From AP-16 sp036395835 (GTDB taxonomy: Bacteria > Pseudomonadota > Alphaproteobacteria > Rhizobiales > Xanthobacteraceae): 18,794 nt of DNA. The stretch lies in NCBI GenBank assembly GCA_036395835.1, contig DASWCW010000230.1, positions 1-18,794 on the forward strand. The letters are read 5' to 3'. Position numbers and translations under genes: made by a program. Below the pieces are notes generated by a model that did no database searches, was not told the DNA's origin, and was given only the letters and a program-made list of their open reading frames with translations. Each line of letters starts with the position of its first letter. The first letter of the stretch is position 1. This document shows positions 1 to 7,814 of the stretch, one piece after another.

Positions 1-917
1 TCATCCGCGAGCGCGAGCGCCTGCAGGCGGCCATCGACCAGTCCTATGCGGCCAACCTGATCGGCAAGAGCAACATCCACGGCTTCGATTTCGATCTCTA
101 CGTCCACCATGGCGCCGGCGCCTATATCTGCGGCGAGGAGACGGCCCTGCTCGAGAGCCTCGAAGGCAAGAAAGGCATGCCGCGGCTCAAGCCACCGTTC
201 CCGGCCAACGTCGGCCTCTACGGCTGCCCGACCACGGTCAACAACGTGGAATCGATCGCGGTCGCGCCCGACATCCTACGCCGCGGCGCCGCCTGGTTCT
301 CCGCCATCGGGCGGTCGAACAACACCGGGACCAAGCTGTTCTGCATCTCGGGACACGTCGAGAGACCGTGCAACGTCGAAGAGGCGATGGGTATCACGTT
401 TCGCGAGCTCATCGAGACCCATGCCGGCGGCGTGCGCGGCGGCTGGGACAATCTACTCGCCATCATTCCCGGCGGATCCTCGGTGCCGCTGCTGCCGGCC
501 TCGCAATGCGAGAACCTGATCATGGACTTCGACGCGCTCAAGGACCTCAAGTCGGGGTTGGGCACCGCGGCGGTGATCGTAATGGACAAGTCGACCGATG
601 TCGTGCGCGCCATCGCCCGCATCGCCTATTTCTATAAGCACGAGAGCTGCGGGCAATGCACGCCGTGCCGCGAGGGCACCGGCTGGATGTGGCGCGTACT
701 CACCCGCATGGCCGAAGGGCGCGCCGCCAAGCGCGAGATCGGGCTGCTGCTCGAAGTAGCGGGGCAGGTCGAAGGGCACACGATCTGCGCGCTCGGCGAC
801 GCGGCCGCGTGGCCGATCCAGGGCTTGATCCGGCATTTCCGTCATGAGATCGAGCGGCGCATCGACGAATACGCCGCACGGCCGCCCGCCGAGCCAGCGG
901 CGCTGGCGGCGGAATGA
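1..917 (+). CDS. nuoF: NADH-quinone oxidoreductase subunit F (NuoF), 5'-truncated
   Basis: NuoF is the NADH-oxidising, FMN-carrying subunit at the tip of the peripheral arm of complex I. It passes electrons from NADH through FMN to iron-sulfur cluster N3. The reading frame starts at base 3 and 304 residues are visible; the family is about 430-445 long, so roughly 130 N-terminal residues lie off the left edge. Visible residues 37-58 hold the glycine-rich GAGAYICGEETALL stretch of the NADH/FMN site. The motif SCGQCTPCREG (Cys 216, 219 and 222) and a fourth Cys in HTICALGD (about residue 262) are the four ligands of the [4Fe-4S] cluster N3. The C-terminus is a short Ala/Pro-rich tail. The TGA overlaps the ATG of the next small gene as ATGA, which suggests translational coupling. 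The identification is secure. Confidence 0.98.
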   Translation, partial: IRERERLQAAIDQSYAANLIGKSNIHGFDFDLYVHHGAGAYICGEETALLESLEGKKGMPRLKPPFPANVGLYGCPTTVNNVESIAVAPDILRRGAAWFSAIGRSNNTGTKLFCISGHVERPCNVEEAMGITFRELIETHAGGVRGGWDNLLAIIPGGSSVPLLPASQCENLIMDFDALKDLKSGLGTAAVIVMDKSTDVVRAIARIAYFYKHESCGQCTPCREGTGWMWRVLTRMAEGRAAKREIGLLLEVAGQVEGHTICALGDAAAWPIQGLIRHFRHEIERRIDEYAARPPAEPAALAAE

Positions 918-1270
918 CGGAGTCGATCATGGAGAAGAGAGATATTCTCTTGGAAACCTTGCAGGTCACCCCACACGACAGAGTCGGAGGTCCGATTTCG
1001 ACAGAGTCGGATGTCTTGAAGTCGCGCGCACCGTTGATTCGGGGTTTCATCCCCGTTGCGTACTTCGCGCCAGGTCTGGCGATCCTGCTTCCATTAGGCT
1101 CGCCCGACCGTAGATTGTTGGCAGCGGCCGCGGTCGGTTTGGCTTCTGCACTGTTCGGGGCTTTTATCCTGAATCGGACGGATAAGCACCGGCTTCGTCT
1201 GATGATTACGGGAGGAGGAATTGCGCTGACATTTCTGTACTTCGTGCTGAAGCAGTTCCTTGGGAAATGA
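914..1270 (+). CDS. Small unrecognised membrane protein between nuoF and nuoG
   Basis: I do not recognise this 118-residue protein. It has a polar N-terminal part of about 40 residues, then three hydrophobic stretches (about residues 44-62, 67-87 and 95-114). The loops between them are basic (RR, NRTDKHRLR), so three transmembrane helices are likely. It has no cysteine, so it cannot carry an iron-sulfur cluster, and no signal peptide is obvious. The start at 914 overlaps the nuoF stop as ATGA; a second in-frame ATG is at 929. The stop lies 16 bases before nuoG, so it is almost certainly co-transcribed. GC is lower than in neighbouring genes: about 58% by hand count over 961-1260, against about 72% in a sample of nuoG. 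Unassigned reading frames inside complex I operons are known in Paracoccus and Rhodobacter, but I cannot say whether this one is related. A role in complex I assembly or stability is only a guess from position. Confidence 0.8.
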   Translation: MTESIMEKRDILLETLQVTPHDRVGGPISTESDVLKSRAPLIRGFIPVAYFAPGLAILLPLGSPDRRLLAAAAVGLASALFGAFILNRTDKHRLRLMITGGGIALTFLYFVLKQFLGK

Positions 1271-1272
1271 GC

Positions 1273-1277
1273 GAGGG
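1273..1277 (+). promoter_or_regulatory. Ribosome binding site deciding the nuoG start
   Basis: GAGGG lies 9 bases before the ATG at 1287. The open frame extends upstream to a TTG at 1260, inside the preceding gene, but that start would add nine residues with no family support. The position of the RBS and the family N-terminus (MTKLNIDGKEI) both favour 1287. Confidence 0.65.
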
Positions 1278-1286
1278 TTTGCAGCT

Positions 1287-3368
1287 ATGACCAAGCTCAA
1301 CATCGACGGCAAAGAGATCGATGTGCCGCCGGAATACACGCTGCTGCAGGCGTGCGAGGCGGCGGGCGCGGAGATTCCCCGGTTCTGCTTTCACGAGCGG
1401 CTGTCGATTGCCGGCAATTGCCGCATGTGCCTGGTGGAGCTCGTCGGCTCGCCCAAGCCGGTGGCGAGCTGCGCCTGGGGCGTTCGCGACTGCCGACCGG
1501 GGCCCAAGGGCGAGCCGCCCGTGGTGAATACCAGGACGCCCATGGTCAAGAAGGCGCGCGAAGGGGTGATGGAGTTCCTTCTGATCAATCACCCGCTCGA
1601 TTGCCCGATCTGCGATCAAGGCGGGGAATGCGACCTGCAGGACCAGGCCATGGCCTATGGGGTCGACGCCAGCCGCTACCAGGAGAACAAGCGCGCGGTC
1701 GAAGACAAATATCTGGGCGCGCTGGTCAAGACCATCATGACGCGCTGCATCCATTGCACGCGCTGCATCCGTTTCGCGACCGAAGTTGCCGGAGTTCCCG
1801 AGCTCGGCGCGATCGGCCGCGGCGAGGACATGGAGATCACCACGTATCTCGAGCACGCCATGAGCTCGGAGCTGCAGGGCAACGTGGTCGACCTGTGCCC
1901 GGTGGGCGCCTTGACTTCGAAGCCCTACGCGTTCGCGGCGCGACCCTGGGAGCTCGCCAAGACCGAATCGATCGACGTCATGGACGCGGTCGGGTCCGCG
2001 ATCCGCATCGATTCGCGCGGCCGTGAGGTCATGCGCATCCTGCCGCGCACCAACGACGACGTGAACGAGGAATGGATTTCCGACAAGACGCGGCACGTGG
2101 TCGATGGACTGAGGGTCCAGCGGTTGGATCAGCCCTACATCCGCTCCGGCGGACGCATGCGCTCCGCATCCTGGCGGGAGGCATTCCAGGCGATTGCCGC
2201 GAGCCTCAAGGGGACGCGGCCGGAGCGCATCGGCGCGATCGCCGGCGACCTTGCCGCGGTCGAGGAAATGTTCGCGCTCAAGGATCTGATGACCCGGCTC
2301 GGGGTCGGCAATTTGGATTCGCGTCAGGACGCGACCGCGCTCGATCCGCGCTGGGGCCGGGCGACCTACCTCTTCAACGCCGGCATTGCCGGAATCGAGG
2401 GCGCCGACGTGCTGCTCATCGTCGGATCGAATCCGCGCAACGAAGCCGCGGTGCTCAACGCGCGTATCCGCAAGCGCTGGCGCATGGGACGTTTCCCGAT
2501 CGCATTGATCGGCGAGCAGGCGGACCTGACCTATGAGTACGACCATCTCGGTGCCGGTCCGGAAACCCTCGCCGAAGTCGCGGCGGGCCGCCACCGCTTC
2601 GCCGAAATGCTGAAAACGGCGGAACGGCCGATGCTGATCATCGGGCAGGGGGCGCTGGCGCGGCCCGACGGCGCGGCGGTGGCCGCGCTTGCGGCGAAGC
2701 TCGCGCTCGAGATCGGCGCGGTCAAGGAGGATTGGAACGGCTTCTGCGTGCTGCACACCATTGCCTCCCGCGTGGGCGCGTTCGACATCGGCTTCGTGCC
2801 CGCCGGTTCGGGGCGGACGGCGTCGGAAATGGGGCGGGCGGGCGCGCTCGAAGTCGCATTCCTGCTCGGGGCCGACGAGATCGACATCGCGCCCGGAGCC
2901 TTCGTGGTCTATATCGGCACGCACGGCGATCACGGCGCGCATCGCGCCGACGTGATCCTTCCCGGCGCGGCCTATCCGGAAAAGTCCGGCATCTTCGTCA
3001 ACACCGAAGGGCGAGTGCAGATGGCGGCCCGAGCCACCTTTCCGCCCGGCGAGGCGCGCGAGGATTGGGCGATCCTAAGGGCGCTCTCGGACGTGCTGGC
3101 TCGCAGACTGCCCTACGATTCGCTTGCAGCATTGCGGGCGGCTCTATTCAAGGCGCACCCGCATCTGCAGCGGATCGATCAGATCGCGCCCGCGGACGCT
3201 GCCGATATCCGCAAGCTCGCCGATCGCGGCGGCACGCCCGACAAGGCGCCGTTCCGCCCCGCCATCGCCGATTTCTATCTTACGAGTCCGATCGCGCGGG
3301 CTTCCGCGGTGATGGCGGAGTGCTCTGCTCTCGCCCGCGGCAAAGCCACGGCAACGGCGGCCGAGTAG
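1287..3368 (+). CDS. nuoG: NADH-quinone oxidoreductase subunit G (NuoG)
   Basis: NuoG is the large iron-sulfur subunit of the peripheral arm of complex I. It passes electrons from NuoE/NuoF towards NuoI. It has 693 residues, a normal length for alphaproteobacteria. The N-terminal ferredoxin-like domain has the [2Fe-2S] N1b ligands Cys34, Cys45, Cys48 and Cys62. The next domain has the N5 ligands His102, Cys106, Cys109 and Cys115, followed by the N4 ligands Cys154, Cys157, Cys160 and Cys204 (CIHCTRC ... CPVGAL). From about residue 215 onward it is a molybdopterin-oxidoreductase-like fold that has lost its cofactor. The region just after Cys204 has no cysteines, so the extra cluster N7 found in E. 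coli and Thermus is absent. The start is set by the RBS and by family alignment. It lies 16 bases after the small membrane gene and 9 bases before nuoH. Confidence 0.98.
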   Translation: MTKLNIDGKEIDVPPEYTLLQACEAAGAEIPRFCFHERLSIAGNCRMCLVELVGSPKPVASCAWGVRDCRPGPKGEPPVVNTRTPMVKKAREGVMEFLLINHPLDCPICDQGGECDLQDQAMAYGVDASRYQENKRAVEDKYLGALVKTIMTRCIHCTRCIRFATEVAGVPELGAIGRGEDMEITTYLEHAMSSELQGNVVDLCPVGALTSKPYAFAARPWELAKTESIDVMDAVGSAIRIDSRGREVMRILPRTNDDVNEEWISDKTRHVVDGLRVQRLDQPYIRSGGRMRSASWREAFQAIAASLKGTRPERIGAIAGDLAAVEEMFALKDLMTRLGVGNLDSRQDATALDPRWGRATYLFNAGIAGIEGADVLLIVGSNPRNEAAVLNARIRKRWRMGRFPIALIGEQADLTYEYDHLGAGPETLAEVAAGRHRFAEMLKTAERPMLIIGQGALARPDGAAVAALAAKLALEIGAVKEDWNGFCVLHTIASRVGAFDIGFVPAGSGRTASEMGRAGALEVAFLLGADEIDIAPGAFVVYIGTHGDHGAHRADVILPGAAYPEKSGIFVNTEGRVQMAARATFPPGEAREDWAILRALSDVLARRLPYDSLAALRAALFKAHPHLQRIDQIAPADAADIRKLADRGGTPDKAPFRPAIADFYLTSPIARASAVMAECSALARGKATATAAE

Positions 3369-3377
3369 GGGATCGGA

Positions 3378-4403
3378 ATGGTCGAGTTCTGGTGGACCTA
3401 CCTTTGGCCCCTGGTGGTGATCGTGGCGCAGAGCGTGCTGCTCCTCGTCGTGCTGCTGGTCGCCATCGCCTATGTGCTCTACGCCGACCGCAAGATCTGG
3501 GCCGCAGTGCAGATCCGCCGCGGTCCGAACGTGGTCGGCCCGTGGGGTCTGCTGCAATCCTTTGCCGACCTCCTCAAGTTCATCCTCAAGGAGCCGATCA
3601 TCCCCGCCGGAGCCAACAAGGGTGTGTTTCTGCTGGCGCCGCTCGTCACCTGCGTGCTGGCGCTCGCCGCCTGGGCGGTGATTCCGGTCAACATCGGTTG
3701 GGTGATCGCCGATATCAACGTCGGGATCTTGTACATCTTCGCCATCTCCTCGCTCGCCGTGTACGGCATCATCATGGCCGGCTGGGCGTCGAATTCGAAA
3801 TATCCGTTCCTGGCGGCGCTGCGCTCGGCCGCGCAAATGGTTTCCTACGAAGTCTCGATCGGCTTCGTCATGATCACCGTGCTGTTGTGCGTCGGATCGC
3901 TCAATCTCACCGCCATCGTCGAGGCGCAGAACGGGCGCTTCGGATTGTTCAACTGGTTCTGGCTGCCGCTGTTTCCGATGTTCGTCATCTTCTTCATCTC
4001 GGCGCTGGCGGAGACCAACCGCACTCCGTTCGATCTCGTCGAGGCGGAATCCGAGCTCGTCGCCGGCTTCATGGTCGAATACGGCTCGGCCCCGTACATG
4101 ATGTTCATGCTCGGGGAATACGTGGCGATCATGACCATGTGCGCCATGAGCACGATCCTGTTCATGGGAGGCTGGTTGCCGCCGTTCCCGATTCCGCCCT
4201 TCACCTGGGTTCCGGGGGTGGTCTGGTTCTCGCTCAAGGCGCTGTTCGTGTTTTTCCTGTTCGCCATGGTCAAGGCGTTCGCGCCGCGCTATCGCTACGA
4301 TCAGCTGATGCGGCTCGGCTGGAAGGTGTTCCTGCCGATCTCGCTTGCCGCGGTCGCGATCGTCGCGGCGGTGTTGCAGCTCGCCGCCCTGGTGGCCAGA
4401 TGA
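3378..4403 (+). CDS. nuoH: NADH-quinone oxidoreductase subunit H (NuoH)
   Basis: NuoH is the membrane subunit that, with NuoB and NuoD, forms the ubiquinone-binding chamber of complex I and joins the peripheral arm to the proton-pumping arm. It has 341 residues and about eight hydrophobic helices. The family signature ADRKIWAAVQIRRGPNVVG (about residues 36-54) is followed by the quinone-site segment LQSFADLLKFILKEP. A second signature in the middle, ETNRTPFDLVEAESELVAGF, is the acidic loop thought to couple quinone reduction to proton transfer. Asp replaces the Glu of E. coli in the first signature (DRK rather than ERR), as I recall being usual in alphaproteobacteria. An AGGGGATCGGA-like RBS precedes the ATG. 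The stop overlaps the ATG of a 23-codon mini-ORF as ATGA. Confidence 0.98.
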   Translation: MVEFWWTYLWPLVVIVAQSVLLLVVLLVAIAYVLYADRKIWAAVQIRRGPNVVGPWGLLQSFADLLKFILKEPIIPAGANKGVFLLAPLVTCVLALAAWAVIPVNIGWVIADINVGILYIFAISSLAVYGIIMAGWASNSKYPFLAALRSAAQMVSYEVSIGFVMITVLLCVGSLNLTAIVEAQNGRFGLFNWFWLPLFPMFVIFFISALAETNRTPFDLVEAESELVAGFMVEYGSAPYMMFMLGEYVAIMTMCAMSTILFMGGWLPPFPIPPFTWVPGVVWFSLKALFVFFLFAMVKAFAPRYRYDQLMRLGWKVFLPISLAAVAIVAAVLQLAALVAR

Positions 4404-4471
4404 GTGCGGGCACGAGCATGGACGCGGGTCGAATACGGGCGCCGGCAGCGTCGCAAAGGATGAAACGATGA
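4400..4471 (+). CDS. Possible 23-residue mini-ORF linking nuoH and nuoI
   Basis: The 64-base gap between nuoH and nuoI is fully covered by a small open frame. It starts at the ATGA overlapping the nuoH stop, and its own TGA (4469-4471) overlaps the nuoI ATG (4468) in the same way. The predicted peptide is basic and Ala/Ser/Arg-rich (MSAGTSMDAGRIRAPAASQR followed by MKR), with no hydrophobic segment and no recognised domain. Such a frame could keep ribosomes moving from nuoH into nuoI by stop-start coupling, whether or not the peptide matters. A chance frame in a 72-base GC-rich stretch is quite possible, so confidence that it encodes a functional product is low. Confidence 0.3.
   Translation: MSAGTSMDAGRIRAPAASQRMKR
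4455..4460 (+). promoter_or_regulatory. Ribosome binding site for nuoI
   Basis: AAAGGA lies 7 bases before the ATG at 4468. It fixes the nuoI start within a frame that is open much further upstream, back into nuoH, and it gives the usual NuoI length of 162 residues. Confidence 0.75.
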
Positions 4472-4956
4472 GGCTCGACCAGGCGGCGCGATCGATTTTT
4501 CTGAAGGAATTCGTGGAGGCACTGCTGCTCTCCATGCGGTATTTCTTCAGGCCGAAGGCGACGCTGAATTATCCGTTCGAGAAGGGACCGCTGTCGCCGC
4601 GGTTCCGCGGCGAGCACGTGCTCCGCCGCTATCCCAACGGCGACGAGCGCTGCATCGCCTGCAAGCTGTGCGAAGCGATCTGCCCGGCTCAGGCCATCAC
4701 CATCGAGGCGGGTCCGCGGCGCAACGACGGCACCCGCCGCGCCACGCGCTACGACATCGACATGGTGAAATGCATCTACTGCGGGCTGTGCCAGGAGGCT
4801 TGCCCGGTCGACGCCGTGGTCGAGGGACCGAATTTCGAGTTTTCGACCGAGACGCGGGAAGAACTCTATTACGACAAGGAGCGCCTGCTCGCCAACGGCG
4901 ATCGGTGGGAGCGGGAGATCGCGAAGAATCTCGCGCTCGACGCTCCCTACCGGTGA
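4468..4956 (+). CDS. nuoI: NADH-quinone oxidoreductase subunit I (NuoI)
   Basis: NuoI is the ferredoxin-like subunit of the connecting arm. It holds the two [4Fe-4S] clusters N6a and N6b that carry electrons from NuoG to NuoB (N2) and on to ubiquinone. It has 162 residues, the normal length. Two classic motifs are present: CIACKLCEAICP (Cys62, 65, 68 and 72) and CIYCGLCQEACP (Cys102, 105, 108 and 112). The last cysteine of each motif ligates the partner cluster, as in bacterial ferredoxins. The N-terminal amphipathic segment FLKEFVEALLLSMRYFF (about residues 11-27) is the usual membrane-surface anchor. The N-terminus is chosen by the AAAGGA RBS; longer frames run back into nuoH and do not look like NuoI. 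Confidence 0.98.
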   Translation: MRLDQAARSIFLKEFVEALLLSMRYFFRPKATLNYPFEKGPLSPRFRGEHVLRRYPNGDERCIACKLCEAICPAQAITIEAGPRRNDGTRRATRYDIDMVKCIYCGLCQEACPVDAVVEGPNFEFSTETREELYYDKERLLANGDRWEREIAKNLALDAPYR

Positions 4957-4963
4957 GGCCGCT

Positions 4964-5578
4964 ATGGTGGTCGCCAGCCTGTTCTTCTATGTGTTCGCCG
5001 GCATCTGCGTGGCTTCCGGCTTCATGGTGATCGCCGCGCGCAACCCGGTGCACTCGGTGCTCTACCTGATCCTGGCCTTCGTCAGCGCCGCGGGCCTGTT
5101 CGTGCTGATGGGGGCCGAGTTCCTGGCGATGATCCTCGTCGTGGTCTACGTCGGCGCCGTCGCCGTGCTGTTCCTGTTCGTGGTGATGATGCTCGACGTG
5201 GATTTTGCCGAGCTGCGCCAGGGCTTTCTCAATTATCTGCCGGTCGGCATCGTGATCGGCATCATCTTCCTGGTGGAGCTGCTGCTGGTCGTCGCGGTGT
5301 GGGCGATCGGGACCCAGGTTCCGGGGGCGATCACGGCGCCGATCCCGCCGCTGGAAAGCGTGAGCAATACCGAGGCGCTCGGACGCGTGCTCTACACGCG
5401 CTACATCTACTATTTCCAGGCCGCGGGGCTCATCCTGCTCGTCGCCATGATCGGCGCCATCGTGCTCACGCTGCACCATAAGCTCGGCGTGCGACGCCAG
5501 AACGCCGCCGATCAGATCGCGCGCACCCCGCGCACCGCGATCGAGCTCAAGCAGGTGCGGCCGGGGCAGGGGATATAG
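4964..5578 (+). CDS. nuoJ: NADH-quinone oxidoreductase subunit J (NuoJ)
   Basis: NuoJ is a small membrane subunit between NuoH and the antiporter-like subunits. It has 204 residues with about five hydrophobic helices; the first four lie in residues 1-115, and the fifth follows the YFQAAGLILLVAMIGAIVLT stretch near residues 147-167. The conserved NPVHSVLYLILAF and VVYVGAVAVLFLFVVMMLD segments include the pi-bulge helix region (TM3) that is thought to gate coupling in complex I. The C-terminal tail of about 35 residues is charged and cytoplasmic. The gene starts 7 bases after nuoI; the nuoI stop itself overlaps a GTGAGG sequence that could serve as the RBS. It ends 4 bases before nuoK. Confidence 0.97.
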   Translation: MVVASLFFYVFAGICVASGFMVIAARNPVHSVLYLILAFVSAAGLFVLMGAEFLAMILVVVYVGAVAVLFLFVVMMLDVDFAELRQGFLNYLPVGIVIGIIFLVELLLVVAVWAIGTQVPGAITAPIPPLESVSNTEALGRVLYTRYIYYFQAAGLILLVAMIGAIVLTLHHKLGVRRQNAADQIARTPRTAIELKQVRPGQGI

Positions 5579-5582
5579 CGCG

Positions 5583-5891
5583 ATGACCATCGGCCTCGGC
5601 CACTATCTCGCGGTTGCCGCGATCTTGTTCACGCTGGGCATTCTCGGGATCTTTCTCAACCGCAAGAACGTCATCATCATCCTGATGTCGATCGAGCTGA
5701 TCCTGCTCGCCGTCAACATCAATCTCGTGGCGTTCTCGACGCACCTCGGCGACCTCGTCGGTCAGGTGTTCGCGCTCATCGTGCTCACGGTGGCAGCCGC
5801 CGAGGCCGCGATCGGCCTTGCCATTCTGGTCGCCTATTACCGCAACCGCGGCTCGATCGCGGTCGAAGACGTCAGTCTGATGAAGGGTTGA
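5583..5891 (+). CDS. nuoK: NADH-quinone oxidoreductase subunit K (NuoK)
   Basis: NuoK is a three-helix membrane subunit (an MrpC homologue) that lies in the proton pathway between NuoH/J and NuoN. It has 102 residues, exactly the family size. Helices run over about residues 5-24, 29-51 and 60-85. The two buried glutamates essential for pumping in E. coli (Glu36 and Glu72) correspond to Glu38 (in MSIELILLAVN) and Glu74 (in AAAEAAIGLA). An AGGGGAT RBS precedes the ATG. The gap to nuoJ is 4 bases and to nuoL 6 bases. Confidence 0.98.
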   Translation: MTIGLGHYLAVAAILFTLGILGIFLNRKNVIIILMSIELILLAVNINLVAFSTHLGDLVGQVFALIVLTVAAAEAAIGLAILVAYYRNRGSIAVEDVSLMKG

Positions 5892-5897
5892 GCGCGC

Positions 5898-7814
5898 GTG
5901 TACCAGGCGATCGTATTCCTGCCGCTGATCGGCTGCGTCATCGCCGGCCTGTTCGGCCGCGCCATCGGCCCGCGCCCCTCCGAGCTCGTCACCACGACCT
6001 TGCTGTTCGCCGCCGTGGTGCTCTCCTGGATCGCCTTCGCGTGGGTCGGTTACGGCCATCAGGACGCGCATATCGTGCTCGCCACCTTCATCGGATCCGG
6101 CGACCTCCACGCGGAATGGGCGCTCAGGATCGATGCATTGACGGCGGTCATGCTGGTGGTCGTCACCACGGTATCGGCGTTCGTGCACCTCTACTCGATC
6201 GGCTACATGTCTGAGGACCCGGGGCGGCCGCGGTTCTTCTCGTTCCTGTCGCTGTTCACCTTCGCGATGCTGATGCTGGTCACGGCCGACAATCTCGTGC
6301 AGCTGTTCTTCGGCTGGGAAGGCGTCGGGCTCGCGAGCTATCTGCTGATCGGGTTCTGGTATCACAAGCCCGAGGCCAATGCCGCGGCGATCAAGGCCTT
6401 CATTGTCAATCGCATCGGCGATTTCGGGTTTGCGCTGGGCATCTTCGCGGTGTTCATGATGGTCGGCGCGGTGGATTTCGGCACCATCTTCGCCCAGGCG
6501 CCCGCGCTCGTCGGCAAGACCATTTATTTCCTTGGTTACCAAATCGACGCCCTCACGCTGATCTGCGTGCTGCTGTTCATCGGGGCGATGGGCAAGTCCG
6601 CGCAATTCCTGCTGCACATCTGGTTGCCGGACGCCATGGAGGGACCGACCCCGGTGTCGGCGCTCATCCACGCGGCGACCATGGTGACGGCGGGCGTGTT
6701 CATGGTGGCGCGATTGTCGCCGCTGTTCGACCTCGCCCCCGCCGCGCTCGCCTTCGTGACCTTCATCGGCGCCACCACCGCGTTCTTCACGGCCACGATC
6801 GGGCTGGTGCAGAACGACATCAAGCGCATCGTCGCCTATTCGACCTGTTCCCAGCTCGGCTACATGTTCGTCGCCATGGGGGTCGGGGCGTATTCGGTCG
6901 GCATGTTCCACCTGTTCACCCATGCCTCGTTCAAGGCGCTGCTGTTCCTCGGCTCGGGCTCGGTGATCACCGCCATGCATCACGAGCAGGACATCCGCAA
7001 GATGGGCGGACTGCGATCGAAGCTGCCGTTCACCTATTGGACGATGGTCATCGGCACCCTGGCGCTCACCGGGTTTCCGCTGACCGCCGGCTATTATTCC
7101 AAGGATGCGGTCATTGAGGCGGCATATTCGGGCCACGGCTCCGTCGCGATGTATGGATACGTGCTCACGCTGGTCTCGGCGGCGTTGACGGCGTTCTATT
7201 CCTGGCGCCTCATCTTCAAGACGTTCCACGGCGAACCCGCCGACCATCACGCCTTCGAGCACGCGCGCGAGAGTTCGCTGGTGATGCTGGTTCCGCTCGG
7301 CGTGCTGGCGCTGGGTTCGATCGTGACCGGTTTTGCCTTCGATTCCGTGTTCGCCGGGCGCGGGGCTGAAGGCTTCTTCCGCGAGTCGCTCAAATTGAGC
7401 CACGAAGGCGGCCACGCGCCCTGGTTCATCGCGGTGCTGCCCACCCTGATGATGGCGGCCGGATTCCTGGTGGCCTGGCAATTCTACGTCCGCCGCCCGG
7501 ACCTGCCGGCCGAGCTCGCGCGGCAGCAGCCGCTGCTCTATCGGTTCCTGCTCAACAAATGGTATTTCGACGAGATCTATGATTTTCTGCTGGTTCGGCC
7601 GGCCATATGGCTCGGCCGACTGCTGTGGAAAGGCGGTGACGAGCGCGTCATCGACGGGCTCGGTCCCGACGGCATTTCCGCGCGCGTCATCGACATCACC
7701 CGCAGTGTCGTCCGGCTGCAGACCGGATATCTCTATCATTATGCGTTCGCCATGCTGATCGGGGCCGCCGCCCTGATCACCTGGTTCATGCTGCGCGGGG
7801 GAATGCACCCGTGA
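5898..7814 (+). CDS. nuoL: NADH-quinone oxidoreductase subunit L (NuoL)
   Basis: NuoL is the distal antiporter-like proton-pumping subunit (MrpA-related). It has 638 residues and many hydrophobic helices. The proton-channel Glu is visible in FFGWEGVGLASYLLIGFWY (Glu141, equivalent to E. coli Glu144). The conserved central segment MGKSAQFLLHIWLPDAMEGPTPV.SALIHAATMV carries the channel Lys and His residues. The C-terminal part (from about residue 540, NKWYFDEIYDFLLV) is the start of the long lateral helix that runs along the membrane arm. The start is a GTG 6 bases after nuoK, with AAGGG upstream; the N-terminus MYQAIVFLPLIG matches the family. Its TGA overlaps the nuoM GTG start by four bases (GTGA). 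Confidence 0.98.
   Translation: MYQAIVFLPLIGCVIAGLFGRAIGPRPSELVTTTLLFAAVVLSWIAFAWVGYGHQDAHIVLATFIGSGDLHAEWALRIDALTAVMLVVVTTVSAFVHLYSIGYMSEDPGRPRFFSFLSLFTFAMLMLVTADNLVQLFFGWEGVGLASYLLIGFWYHKPEANAAAIKAFIVNRIGDFGFALGIFAVFMMVGAVDFGTIFAQAPALVGKTIYFLGYQIDALTLICVLLFIGAMGKSAQFLLHIWLPDAMEGPTPVSALIHAATMVTAGVFMVARLSPLFDLAPAALAFVTFIGATTAFFTATIGLVQNDIKRIVAYSTCSQLGYMFVAMGVGAYSVGMFHLFTHASFKALLFLGSGSVITAMHHEQDIRKMGGLRSKLPFTYWTMVIGTLALTGFPLTAGYYSKDAVIEAAYSGHGSVAMYGYVLTLVSAALTAFYSWRLIFKTFHGEPADHHAFEHARESSLVMLVPLGVLALGSIVTGFAFDSVFAGRGAEGFFRESLKLSHEGGHAPWFIAVLPTLMMAAGFLVAWQFYVRRPDLPAELARQQPLLYRFLLNKWYFDEIYDFLLVRPAIWLGRLLWKGGDERVIDGLGPDGISARVIDITRSVVRLQTGYLYHYAFAMLIGAAALITWFMLRGGMHP

Noticed and set aside
1260..1286. 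Upstream TTG start for nuoG
   Set aside because: It would overlap the preceding gene and add nine residues without family support; the ATG at 1287 has a well-placed GAGGG.
3144..4535. Long - strand open frame opposite nuoH
   Set aside because: Antisense shadow of a hydrophobic gene with the same His/Asp/Arg-rich composition.
5547..7808. Long - strand open frame opposite nuoK and nuoL
   Set aside because: Same charged, low-complexity antisense pattern; no start context or recognised motif.
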